Shown here piece by piece: positions 27,368 through 35,297 of a stretch of 64,000 nucleotides of DNA. The notes under the pieces were generated by a model that had not been told where the DNA came from, did no database searches, and saw only the letters and a program-made list of their open reading frames with translations. Within the stretch, counting starts at the first letter, position 1; each line of letters begins with the position of its first letter. Where the stretch lies: the NCBI RefSeq assembly GCF_030734285.1, contig NZ_CP132294.1, positions 3,224,001-3,288,000 on the forward strand, given 5' to 3'. The position numbers and the translations under genes are program-made. This DNA comes from Natronococcus sp. AD-5. GTDB taxonomy: Archaea > Halobacteriota > Halobacteria > Halobacteriales > Natrialbaceae.

Positions 27368-27796
27368 CTACCGGGAAAAAGCGCCTCGAGCGCTTAGTTA
27401 TCAGTCGTATAAGCCGATCCGGCCCCCTCGCGGACCGCCGTCCGTCGTCGGACCCGGCCGACGAGGTCCTAGCAACATCGACGGGAGCAGGCGACGCCGG
27501 GGATCGAGTCGCGACGCGTTCATCTATAAAAATATTTCGTCAATTCAGCCAGTTCTATACGATGAAATGTCGACCGCGGGGATAGAGCCGACCCGAGAGG
27601 GCCGAACGGATTAGCTGACCATTGACTGATGCGGAGAGACGAAACACCCGCCTTTGAACGGTCTCTTCGGCGAATGTACGATCTGAAACAGTCACGAACG
27701 CGAATATTATGGAGGATTTCACTGAAGTCAAACCGTTCATCCATGGACGATTTTCAGCCTTTAATACTGGTCCCTGAGTGACGATCAATCAGCGCG
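27368..27796. other. Divergent intergenic region with an unassigned strong TATA element
   Basis: About 430 bases between divergent genes. Besides EPS-box 2 there is a strong AT element CTATAAAAATATTT at 27524-27537 that is too far (about 260 bp) from the next gene to be its usual promoter and faces no convincing reading frame. It might start a small RNA. A TATA-like TTTAATAC near 27760 probably serves the gene at 27797. Confidence 0.4.
27392..27414 (-). promoter_or_regulatory. EPS-box 2: dyad promoter of the DUF1616 gene
   Basis: In the coding direction GCTTA-N13-TAAGC, a perfect 5+5 inverted repeat, with GATAACTAA as the TATA element in the downstream half. The box ends 25 bp before the start codon. 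Confidence 0.55.
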
Positions 27797-28387
27797 ATGA
27801 GTTCCACACAGACTGTCACCGACGAACAGAACCGAGGTGAAGATCCGGCGGACGAGCAGGAATCCACCGAGGAGGAGTTGCCGGTCGACGAGATCTTCCA
27901 CATCCTGCAGAACGAACGCCGTCGAATGGTCCTCGAGTACCTCCAGGGGATGGACGATTCCGTACGCATGCGCGACGTAGCCGAACAGGTTGCCGCGTGG
28001 GAGAACGACACAACGGTCGAGGAGCTGAGTTCCGATCAGCGACAGCGGGTCTACATCCCCCTCTATCAGTCCCATCTGCCGAAACTGGACAAGGCGGGCA
28101 TAATCGATTATCAACAGAACCGCGGCATCGTCGAGCGGCGCCCCCTCGCGAAGCAACTCGACTACTATCTCAACGCCGACTCGAACACGAACGCGGGCGG
28201 AGCCGACGGCAACGCGGTGAACGCCGACTGGGACGACTACTACATCGGCGCCGCCGGCGTGGGCGCGGTCTTGCTCCTCGGTGCCGTGTTCGAACTGCCT
28301 TTTTTCTCGCTCATCACCGGAATCGGACTGAGCGCTCTCATCCTGCTGATGTTCACGGCGCTGACGATCGGACAGTACGTCAGGTAA
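27797..28387 (+). CDS. Winged-helix regulator with two C-terminal membrane helices (DUF7344-like)
   Basis: A 196-residue protein. After an acidic N-terminus, VDEIFHILQNERRRMVLEYLQ begins a haloarchaeal winged helix (DUF7344 style, also seen in the small gene at 49219). It continues with RMRDVAEQVAAWEN, the QRQRVYIPLYQSHLPKLDKAGIIDY wing and a linker (NADSNTNAGGADGNA). Two hydrophobic helices end the chain (YYIGAAGVGAVLLLGAVFEL and LITGIGLSALILLMFTAL). The layout suggests a one-component regulator tethered to the membrane. A gene of similar layout faces it (28488-29021). TATA-like TTTAATAC near 27760 lies about 30 bp before the start. Confidence 0.82.
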   Translation: MSSTQTVTDEQNRGEDPADEQESTEEELPVDEIFHILQNERRRMVLEYLQGMDDSVRMRDVAEQVAAWENDTTVEELSSDQRQRVYIPLYQSHLPKLDKAGIIDYQQNRGIVERRPLAKQLDYYLNADSNTNAGGADGNAVNADWDDYYIGAAGVGAVLLLGAVFELPFFSLITGIGLSALILLMFTALTIGQYVR

Positions 28388-28487
28388 TCGCGTTCGAAAC
28401 TCGCGGTCGTCTCCGACGAACTCATCAGAGGGCCAGAGAGACGCGGGGGTACACCGTCTCCATCAATTTACGTGACGCCGCTCGAGA

Positions 28488-29021
28488 TTACCAGACGACG
28501 GTGACGATAACGCCGATAGCGGCGACTAGAAGACCGACGAGCGAAACGAGTGCCGTTACGTCGAGCACGAGCGGTGCGAAGAGCAATCCGAGGGCTCCCG
28601 CAAACAGAACGGCGAGCGCGTAGTTCCGAAGGCGAGAACCGCGTTGTTCGGCCAACGTAACCGTCCCCCGTTCCGGATGAAAGTCGATCACGCCGGAGGC
28701 ATCGAGCGCCGGCAGGTCGGTCCGTGAAAGTCGTTCGTGAACGTCACCCCAGGCTTCGACGTCGTCGGTCCCATCAGTGTCGTAGAGCTGATCCGCGATT
28801 TCGTCGATCGTCACCGGCTCGTCACGCGACTTGAGGAGCGTGACGACGTCCCACTCGAGTTCCGGCGGCGCGTCGGTCGCTGTCACGTCGGTCTCAGCGT
28901 CATGTGAGACGATCGATGATTCGTCGTAGTTGAACACCCTGACGGACGTCGACGCTTGAACGGTGGACTCGTCGCCACTCGAGTCCGAGGATGAGTTATC
29001 TCGAAACGGCGTCAGACGCAT
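28488..29021 (-). CDS. Winged-helix-like protein with two C-terminal membrane helices
   Basis: A 177-residue protein convergent with the preceding gene and of the same layout. It has a disordered acidic N-terminus, then PPELEWDVVTLLKSRDEPVTIDEIADQLY and DVHERLSRTDLPALDASGVIDFHPERGTV, which reads as a degenerate winged helix ending in a wing, then two hydrophobic helices (YALAVLFAGALGLLFAPLVL and LVSLVGLLVAAIGVIVTVV). It may be a paralogue or partner of the gene at 27797. A TATA element, ATATTTATAG, centred about 26 bp upstream supports leaderless translation from the ATG at 29021. Confidence 0.7.
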   Translation of the reverse strand: MRLTPFRDNSSSDSSGDESTVQASTSVRVFNYDESSIVSHDAETDVTATDAPPELEWDVVTLLKSRDEPVTIDEIADQLYDTDGTDDVEAWGDVHERLSRTDLPALDASGVIDFHPERGTVTLAEQRGSRLRNYALAVLFAGALGLLFAPLVLDVTALVSLVGLLVAAIGVIVTVVW

Positions 29022-29160
29022 ATTGTATATCACACACGTCGGGTACTATAAATATGGTCCCGATATCGATGTCCGAATCGGTTGCAGTCGTCCGTTCGCG
29101 CGTTCAAACCGAGGATAAACGTTTCACAGGCCGTGAAAACACCTATTACGACGAGAATTG

Positions 29161-30846
29161 TCACGCGACCGATGAGTTACGGTCGAGCCAGGTTCGGGGC
29201 TGGTCGGCGCCGTCCGCCCACCCGTCGACCCAGCCGAGGAAGTCGTTGAGCCGGAGTTTGTGTCGGGCGGGCAGGTCGTGGACGTGCTCGAGCTCCGGTA
29301 TCAGTCGCTGGTCGAAGTCGTACCGGTTGAAGTGACGTTCCCGGTCCGGCCAGGGGGACTCGAACGAGTCGAGAAACGGCGTCTTTCGCCGAACGAACCG
29401 TTCCATCTCGTTGAACAACGTGACGCCGTGGGGGCGGTCCGGGGGCCGGTGGTTGAGCATTTCCTCGTCGATCATCTCGCACGCCTCGAGGAACGTGTCG
29501 GTGGTTCGCTGGGCCGGCGGGGCCGTGAGGTGCCACTCGAGCAGTTCCGTGTCCGCGGCGAGAAACGGCGCGAAGAAGTTGTCCGCGAGCTGCGTGTGGA
29601 ACGGGATCGAGGGCTGGTTGGTGATTCCGCAGCAGTTGAGCGCGTTCTGAATGGAATCGGACCGGTCCAGAACCGACTCGAACTCGGTTCGGACGGCCTG
29701 TCTGACGAACGACTCGGGATCGACGTCGAACGACGTTCGTTCGGCCAGTTCGACGCTCGCCGACGGACTGTACCCGAACCGCGAGAGGAGGACGTCGATC
29801 GGATCCGGGTCGGGGTCGAGGCGCTCGAACGGAATCCGTTTGCCGAGCACCTCGAAGTCGACCTGCGCCGTGAAGTGTCCGCGGTAGAAGGTGTCACAGA
29901 GCAGCCCGTGATACATCGTGTCGACGTCTATCTCGTCGGTGTAGCCGGCGTGGTGGATGTGCAGCGATTCCTTGATCCCCTGCGAGTAGCGAACCTTCTC
30001 CTCGTCGGCGTACAGGTAGCGCTCGTCGGGTTCGAACGCGGTGTGGTCCGCGCCGTACTGCGTCGCGAGCCGTCTGGCGCCCGCGACCTCCTGGGCGGTC
30101 GAATCGCCGACCGTGTAGCAGTGTTCGATCTCGGGAAGCCGGGAGAGTAGCGTTCGGGAGTCGTACCCCGCGGAGAGAAGCAGCCCTTTCCGGCCGGGCA
30201 GCACCGACCGGCGGTCGATCGCTCGCTGAAGCCGGTTCGCCAGGCTCTCGGCGTAGTCGAATTCCTGGGTATCGTAGACGAATCGCTCGAGGTGTTCGAC
30301 GGACGACGGCGTCAGGTAGCTGTCGATCGGGAGTCGCGACAGTTGCTCGACGCTCGTCTTCTCGCCGAGCGTGACCCCAAGGTGGAGAAACTCGAGAATG
30401 GCATCTCGTCGGAACGTAGGCTCCTGGATCGTCGTCGCGACGGACGAGGAGTCGGTTCCGAACACGCGAGTCCCGGGGTCGTCGGTGTAGAAACACTCCC
30501 GGGACCGGATCGGATCGGTCGCGGCGAACGCCTCGTCCCCGGTGTCGAGGACGGCCAGGTACGAGCCGTTGAGATCGGACAGCGCGTCGGTCCCCTCGCG
30601 TTCGTACGCCTCGAGGAACCACCGCGCGGCGTTCGACTCGTCGCCGGGAACGTACACCTCGCCCCAGATAACGCAGATACCGTCGTCTCCCTCGTAGGTC
30701 GCGCTCCAACCGGGGGTGCCGAGTCCGGAATCCCTGATCCCGACGGTCGTCGTCGGTCCGACGAGCACGTCGTCGAACTCGTCCGTCGACCTGAACCGGG
30801 TGAACGTTTCTCTGCCGCCAAATACGCCGAAGAGTTCCGTATTCAT
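29161..30846 (-). CDS. Asparagine synthetase-like protein lacking the glutaminase Cys (copy 1)
   Basis: A 561-residue protein with an N-terminal domain like a class II glutaminase and a C-terminal ATP-pyrophosphatase domain. It begins MNTELFGVFGG, so residue 2 is Asn, not the Cys nucleophile that true asparagine synthetases need; glutamine hydrolysis is not expected. The PP-loop is LLLSAGYDSRTLL (residues 222-234), a variant of S-G-G-x-D-S. LNGSYLAVLD and the STAQEVAGARRLA segment also match the family. Such proteins in polysaccharide loci are thought to amidate uronic acids, here with free ammonia or another amine; that is inference. A paralogue lies at 41359. Confidence 0.8.
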   Translation of the reverse strand: MNTELFGVFGGRETFTRFRSTDEFDDVLVGPTTTVGIRDSGLGTPGWSATYEGDDGICVIWGEVYVPGDESNAARWFLEAYEREGTDALSDLNGSYLAVLDTGDEAFAATDPIRSRECFYTDDPGTRVFGTDSSSVATTIQEPTFRRDAILEFLHLGVTLGEKTSVEQLSRLPIDSYLTPSSVEHLERFVYDTQEFDYAESLANRLQRAIDRRSVLPGRKGLLLSAGYDSRTLLSRLPEIEHCYTVGDSTAQEVAGARRLATQYGADHTAFEPDERYLYADEEKVRYSQGIKESLHIHHAGYTDEIDVDTMYHGLLCDTFYRGHFTAQVDFEVLGKRIPFERLDPDPDPIDVLLSRFGYSPSASVELAERTSFDVDPESFVRQAVRTEFESVLDRSDSIQNALNCCGITNQPSIPFHTQLADNFFAPFLAADTELLEWHLTAPPAQRTTDTFLEACEMIDEEMLNHRPPDRPHGVTLFNEMERFVRRKTPFLDSFESPWPDRERHFNRYDFDQRLIPELEHVHDLPARHKLRLNDFLGWVDGWADGADQPRTWLDRNSSVA

Positions 30847-30990
30847 ATCGAAGCCACCTCACTACGTGACCGCGGCGTGCGAGTGCGATCACGACAGACG
30901 ACTCGTCGGTCTCGCGGTCGGGTTCGGTCGGCCGACCGGTGATCGCACATCGAACTCACGCTGAACTAGATCATTGTCGGGGCGAGCCAC

Positions 30991-31013
30991 CATTAACTAT
31001 AGTTCCACTAACG
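30991..31013 (-). promoter_or_regulatory. EPS-box 3: promoter of asparagine synthetase-like copy 1
   Basis: In the coding direction it starts CGTTAGTG and contains AACTATAGTT, a TATA-bearing 10-bp palindrome, then AATG. The outer dyad is imperfect. It lies 145 bp upstream of the start codon. Confidence 0.4.
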
Positions 31014-31106
31014 CGGCCGCGAGGGGGTATCGATCCGAAGGCACCAACGGGGTCCTATAGAGCGGGTTTGTGGGGGGTAATATGGCTCTCTCGTCCGGAT
31101 CTGGTC

Positions 31107-31129
31107 GGACTAACACCCATATAAGACGG
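31107..31129 (+). promoter_or_regulatory. EPS-box 4: promoter of the first polysaccharide deacetylase gene
   Basis: GGACTAAC, then CCATATAAG as TATA element, then ACGG. The spacing matches the other boxes but the outer dyad is weak. It lies about 71 bp before the ATG at 31200. Confidence 0.4.
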
Positions 31130-31199
31130 CCGCCGAGCAGCGGCTGAGCCACTATCGTCTCCATAATAATACCGTTGCTGCCGGTAGGCCGATCCAGCA

Positions 31200-32528
31200 A
31201 TGACGAAACGATCGAACACCCGACGGCGATTCCTCGCAGCGTCCGGCGTAACAGCGTTTTCGGCCATGGCCGGCTGTATGGACCGGGTGAATTCCGCGAT
31301 TCCGAACGGCGACGATTCGTCGAACGGAAGCGAATCCGACGGCGGCGGCGACAGCGACGCAGACGGGTACGAATCGCCCGAACTCACGGTCGAGACCGAA
31401 TACAACAGCCGGGAAGAGTTCAGACAGCCCGGCGAGCAGATCGGCGACTTCGAAAACCTCGACGATTGGGAGATCATTGACGGAGAGGCCGAGGCCGACA
31501 AGGAGGTCGCCTTCGCCGGCGACCAGAGCCTCAAACTCACCGCCGAAGACAGTAACAACGTCATCGTATCGAAGAGCATCGATACGATGGACATGACCGA
31601 CCTCGATATCTCGATGGCCGTACGGACGTCTTCTCCCGGAAACGTCGCCATCGACATCATGCTATACGACATCTACGGCGGCTACGCGCACAACCAGCTT
31701 CGATCGGTCTCGTACGGGACCGACGAAATCGGCTGGTTCCGGACGTGTCCCGGCGTCTTCGCGGAGAGTACGACGCCGCTCGAGCGCGACGTCGTCGACG
31801 AGATCCGGATCATGATCCACAACACCGGCGACGCGGAGGTGTGGGTCGACGATCTGCGGGTACACGAGAAGCCCGAGAAGGGGTACGTCGTGCTCAGCTG
31901 GGACGACGGGATCGAGGACTTCTACGAGCCGGCCGGCCCGCTGCACGACGAGTACGACGTCAACGCCGTCCAGGCCGTCGTCCGCCAGTGGACGCGGGGC
32001 CAACGCGAGGGAGTCATGACGATCGATCAGATCAAGGAGCGTCAGGAAGCCGGCGACCAGATCGTCGCTCACGGGACTCACACGCACCTTACCGACGTCG
32101 ATGCCCTCGACGACTCGCTGAGCACGGACAAGAACTGGGCCGTCAAGGAGGGACTCGAGGGCGGGCACTACCTCGTCTTTCCGCACAACAGCTTCGACGA
32201 TCGGGTCCTCGACGTCGTCTCGAAGTACTACTACGCGGGCGGGTTCAACCAGTCGGGTAACGTCAACCTCACCGGGGTCCACGGCTTCGACCCGCTGGTG
32301 CTGCCGCGGACGATCGGCAACGACCTCGACATCGCGATGCAGTGCGTCGATAACGCCGCCAAGCACCGACAGTGTACGGTCCTGAACTTCCACGCTTTCG
32401 ACCAGGACAACACGATGAATCAGGACGAGTACGAACAGCTGCTCCAGCACATCAACGACACCGAGGACGTCGAGGTCATCGACTTCGACGACCTCTGGAC
32501 GATGCGCCGCGAAGGCCACGAGCGCTGA
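31200..32528 (+). CDS. Tat-lipoprotein polysaccharide deacetylase (NodB-like), copy 1
   Basis: A 442-residue exported protein. NTRRRFLAASGVTAFSAMAGC is a twin-arginine signal ending in a lipobox Cys near residue 26, followed by an acidic/Gly linker. Residues about 75-215 form a beta-sandwich resembling a carbohydrate-binding domain (FENLDDWEIIDGEAE, NVIVSKSIDTMDM, AEVWVDDLRVHEKP). The C-terminal half is a NodB-type barrel: VVLSWDDGIEDFYEP holds the catalytic and metal Asp pair, and QIVAHGTHTHLTDVD the metal-binding His residues. It should remove N-acetyl groups from surface glycan on the outside of the cell. A second deacetylase lies at 37225. Confidence 0.88.
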   Translation: MTKRSNTRRRFLAASGVTAFSAMAGCMDRVNSAIPNGDDSSNGSESDGGGDSDADGYESPELTVETEYNSREEFRQPGEQIGDFENLDDWEIIDGEAEADKEVAFAGDQSLKLTAEDSNNVIVSKSIDTMDMTDLDISMAVRTSSPGNVAIDIMLYDIYGGYAHNQLRSVSYGTDEIGWFRTCPGVFAESTTPLERDVVDEIRIMIHNTGDAEVWVDDLRVHEKPEKGYVVLSWDDGIEDFYEPAGPLHDEYDVNAVQAVVRQWTRGQREGVMTIDQIKERQEAGDQIVAHGTHTHLTDVDALDDSLSTDKNWAVKEGLEGGHYLVFPHNSFDDRVLDVVSKYYYAGGFNQSGNVNLTGVHGFDPLVLPRTIGNDLDIAMQCVDNAAKHRQCTVLNFHAFDQDNTMNQDEYEQLLQHINDTEDVEVIDFDDLWTMRREGHER

Positions 32529-32759
32529 TCGACGCCTTGGACCACCCGGGCGCTCTATCGACGATCGGACGATCGTCCGCGGCCCCGTTTTCCGGTTATC
32601 GAACGAGCGCGCGCGACAGCGCGAATACGCGTTCGGTCGATCGGGGCGGATCGGGACGGTGAAACGCGAGACGGGCGTCGATACTCGAGCGTCGGGAACG
32701 ATCGGCGCTCGAGGCCGGAAAAGCGGTGATCGGTTCGGCGGTTCGGGGTCGGACTCGAG

Positions 32760-34058
32760 TTACTCGGTCGAGAGCTCGACTTCGGCGACCGCGGTTCGGC
32801 CACTTTCGCTGGTGACGCGAAGCGTAACCAGGTGGGCACCGTCCGCGCAGACCGTCACGTCGATCGTCTCGCCGGTGTGATCGAAGTGTCCGTCGTCGTT
32901 GATGTCCCACTCGTAGCTGTCGATTTCGCCGCCGACGACGCAGGAGTTGGACGCGTCGAGCGTGACGGTCTTACCGTCCTCGGGCGACTCTTCGTTCTCA
33001 TCGGCGGGGATCGTCTCGATGTCGGCGACCGGTCGCCTCGCTTGGTCGTCGTCTTCGGATTCTTCCGGTTCCTCTTCTTCGGATTCTTCCGGTTCCTCTT
33101 CTTCGGATTCTTCCGGTTCCTCTTCTTCGGATTCTTCCGGTTCCTCTTCCGGCTGCTCCGGTTCTTCTTCCTCCGGGTCCTCCGATTCTTCCGGTTCTTC
33201 CTCTTCGGGCTCTTCTTCCGGCTCCTCTACGGGCCCTTCGGTCGGTTCTTCGGGAACGCCGCTCGGGAAGAGTTCGTCCTCGACCAGTTCTCCGACCAGC
33301 TGCAGGTGCCAGTTGATGCGCCTTTCGAGATCGACGCCCCGCGAGAGCGTCTCGATGAGATGCGATCGGACGTCCAGATCGAGCCAGGTCTTGTGAACGA
33401 TCAGGTCGGTCGGGTTGGTATCGGGACCGAGGTCGCTGGTTACGAAGTCGCGTTCCGAACTGTCGACGTAGTTCTGGTTCACGTAGTCGGCTGCCTGCCG
33501 GGCGTTCTGCGTGGCCTGATCGTCGCCCGAGTGGAAGATCGCCTGGCCGACGCCGTCGACCGGGGAGCCCGCGTAGATACCGGTCGACTCGTGGAGGTCG
33601 ATGACGACGTCGGGATCGTAATCGACGATGACGCCCCAGATCGCCCGGGCGAGTTCCGTCTGCGGGTCCTCGCCTTCCGGGAACTGTCGGTTGAGGTTGT
33701 CACCGTCGGAACCGGACCGCGTCCCCGCTTCGACAGCAGGTGCGTCCGCTTCGGGGATCGCGACGAGCGTCCCGGCTTCGATCTCCCACTCGGAAATTAC
33801 GCCCGCGGCTTCGTACCCCGCGACTTCGTTGCCGTGAACGCCGCCGATCACGATGACCGTCCCGCCGTCAGCGTCTGCCGACGTCTCGTACACCGTCGTC
33901 TCGTACTCGGTCCCCTCCATGATCTCGAAAGAATCTCGAGAGACCGACGCCGACGACGTCGACTTCTGACGAGCACCACCGAGACCGATGAGTCCGGCGG
34001 CTGTACAACTGGCTGCGGCGGTCAACACTTTCCGTCGATGAGTCTTCAAGCGCTCCAT
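32760..34058 (-). CDS. Tat-exported M14/AstE-like zinc hydrolase with acidic repeat linker and PKD domain
   Basis: A 432-residue exported protein. KTHRRKVLTAAASCTAAG is a Tat signal. The catalytic domain (about residues 40-245) has GGVHGNEVAGYE (zinc ligands His and Glu), GDNLNRQFPEGEDP (substrate-binding Asn-Arg pair) and VVIDLHEST (third zinc ligand), as in the succinylglutamate desuccinylase/aspartoacylase branch of M14. A linker of Glu/Pro repeats (EEPEES, about residues 250-345) follows, encoded by a 24-bp tandem repeat. The C-terminus is a PKD-like domain (TVTLDASNS, IDSYEWDINDDGHFDH) with a Cys pair. Exported desuccinylases of this kind occur in archaeal envelope loci; the natural amide or ester substrate is unknown. 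EPS-box 5 sits 29 bp upstream. Confidence 0.82.
   Translation of the reverse strand: MERLKTHRRKVLTAAASCTAAGLIGLGGARQKSTSSASVSRDSFEIMEGTEYETTVYETSADADGGTVIVIGGVHGNEVAGYEAAGVISEWEIEAGTLVAIPEADAPAVEAGTRSGSDGDNLNRQFPEGEDPQTELARAIWGVIVDYDPDVVIDLHESTGIYAGSPVDGVGQAIFHSGDDQATQNARQAADYVNQNYVDSSERDFVTSDLGPDTNPTDLIVHKTWLDLDVRSHLIETLSRGVDLERRINWHLQLVGELVEDELFPSGVPEEPTEGPVEEPEEEPEEEEPEESEDPEEEEPEQPEEEPEESEEEEPEESEEEEPEESEEEEPEESEDDDQARRPVADIETIPADENEESPEDGKTVTLDASNSCVVGGEIDSYEWDINDDGHFDHTGETIDVTVCADGAHLVTLRVTSESGRTAVAEVELSTE
33058..33153. repeat. 24-bp tandem repeat inside the M14-like gene
   Basis: On the plus strand, three identical 24-bp units (each GATTCTTCCGGT followed by TCCTCTTCTTCG) run from 33058 to 33129, and a fourth, changed at its end, to 33153. 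They encode repeated Glu-Glu-Pro-Glu-Glu-Ser units of the linker. Perfect units suggest recent expansion or slippage. Confidence 0.85.
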
Positions 34059-34086
34059 TACAACCCCCACGTGATGTGTATGGAGC

Positions 34087-34109
34087 TTTACTATAGCTCC
34101 GTTAGTAAA
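34087..34109 (-). promoter_or_regulatory. EPS-box 5: perfect dyad promoter of the M14-like gene
   Basis: TTTACTA-N9-TAGTAAA, a perfect 7+7 inverted repeat, with CTATAGTAAA as the TATA element on the minus strand. It ends 29 bp before the start codon at 34058, the right distance for a leaderless or short-leader mRNA. It is the clearest example of the shared box. Confidence 0.6.
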
Positions 34110-34252
34110 TTACGCCATTTTGTTCATGAAACGAAACCGTTTACCGAAGGCGCCACGATCGTTCAGGATCGTTACGTATCGACAACGGAACGGACAATCT
34201 CGCGGAAAGTCGGTGTCGACCGATCGAATAGACGTCTCGCGGATCACCCCGT

Positions 34253-35227
34253 TCAGGACCGAAGCCCGATCCGGCTTGCGATCGCGACGGCGACGAGGGC
34301 GATACCGGCGATCAAAACCGGAGCGGGGCGACGGCGAACGCCCGAACCGGCCGCCCAGAGGACGCCCGGAACGTGGCGCGGTTCGGGCGCCGCCCGAAGG
34401 AGGTGCCAGCCGCCGCGGAGCAGTCGACCCTCGCTGAAGTAGCTCTTCGCGAGGACGAGGTCGTGACTCGAGCGGATCCGGTATCCGTCGTCCTCGAACC
34501 GGTCGACGTCCTCGGCGTACAGCGAGAGATACTGCTCGTCGGCCTGCCTGATCGTATCGGCCGGCGGCGTTCCGGTCTCCTCGCGGACGACTAGCGGCTC
34601 GTCGACGTACGCGAGTTTGCCGACCTCGAGGATGCGCAGGACGAACTCGGGATCCTGGAACCGGTCGAGCGTCTCGTCGAAGCCGCCGACCTCCCTGGCG
34701 ACGTCGGTGCGGACGAGCAGCGTCGAACCGGCCCCCGTGTGGACGTTGTCCGCGAGGATCTCGCCGATCAGTTCCTCACCGCCTTCCATCTGCGGCCGCT
34801 CGTCGGCGCGAGAGAGCACGCTGGCAGCCAGACCGCGCAGCCGATCGATCGGGGTGGCGAGTTCGAACGCGAAGTCGCAGTAGGCGGCGACCCACTCTTC
34901 CGAACGCTTCTCGAGCAAGTCGAGCTGGGCCTCGAGCTTCTCGGGACGCCACTCGTCGTCCGAGTCGAGGAAGGCGACGTACTTGCCGCGGGCGCGTTCG
35001 ATCCCGGTGTTCCGCGCGACGTTCGCTCCCCGGTTCGTCTCGTGATAGATCGGGCGCACCCGCTCGTCGTCGTAGGACTCGAGGACGTCCTGGGTGTCGT
35101 CGGTCGACCCGTCGTCGACGACGAGGACCTCGACGCTGTCGACGGTCTGGGAGAGCGCGCTGTTGATCGCTCGAGAGACCGTCTCCTCCCGGTTGTACGT
35201 CGGGATGATGACGCTGACCAGTGCCAT
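34253..35227 (-). CDS. Family 2 glycosyltransferase
   Basis: A 324-residue GT2 enzyme. SVIIPTYNREETV and VLVVDDGSTDDTQ form the nucleotide-binding half, and AFLDSDDEWRPEKL carries the DxD metal motif. GGFDETLDRFQDPEFVLRI is the usual acceptor-side ED-like segment. The C-terminal 25 residues are a hydrophobic helix (VLIAGIALVAVAIASRIG) that would anchor it to the membrane. The start is the ATG at 35227 (MALVSVIIP); the frame upstream is not conserved in character. EPS-box 6 ends 25 bp before it. The donor and acceptor are not predictable. Confidence 0.9.
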   Translation of the reverse strand: MALVSVIIPTYNREETVSRAINSALSQTVDSVEVLVVDDGSTDDTQDVLESYDDERVRPIYHETNRGANVARNTGIERARGKYVAFLDSDDEWRPEKLEAQLDLLEKRSEEWVAAYCDFAFELATPIDRLRGLAASVLSRADERPQMEGGEELIGEILADNVHTGAGSTLLVRTDVAREVGGFDETLDRFQDPEFVLRILEVGKLAYVDEPLVVREETGTPPADTIRQADEQYLSLYAEDVDRFEDDGYRIRSSHDLVLAKSYFSEGRLLRGGWHLLRAAPEPRHVPGVLWAAGSGVRRRPAPVLIAGIALVAVAIASRIGLRS

Positions 35228-35251
35228 TTCGCTCGACTTGGCGCGCACGGC

Positions 35252-35274
35252 GTTTTATTATCGATGGGCTAAAC
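35252..35274 (-). promoter_or_regulatory. EPS-box 6: promoter of the GT2 gene
   Basis: In the coding direction GTTTAGCCC, then CGATAATAA as TATA element, then AAC. The outer CGTTT/AAACG dyad is intact. It ends 25 bp before the ATG at 35227. Confidence 0.55.
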
Positions 35275-35297
35275 GACGCTATCGCCTGATCGCGTCG

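Larger units (their letters stand above)
30847..31199. other. Divergent promoter region with two EPS boxes
   Basis: About 350 bases between divergent genes holding one box for each direction (30991-31013 and 31107-31129). No gene is supported here. Confidence 0.5.

Noticed and set aside
30992-31013. ACTATAG-containing element as an IS end
   Set aside because: It recurs near 34090, but both copies sit at promoter distance in the glycan locus and fit the shared promoter box better than a mobile-element end.
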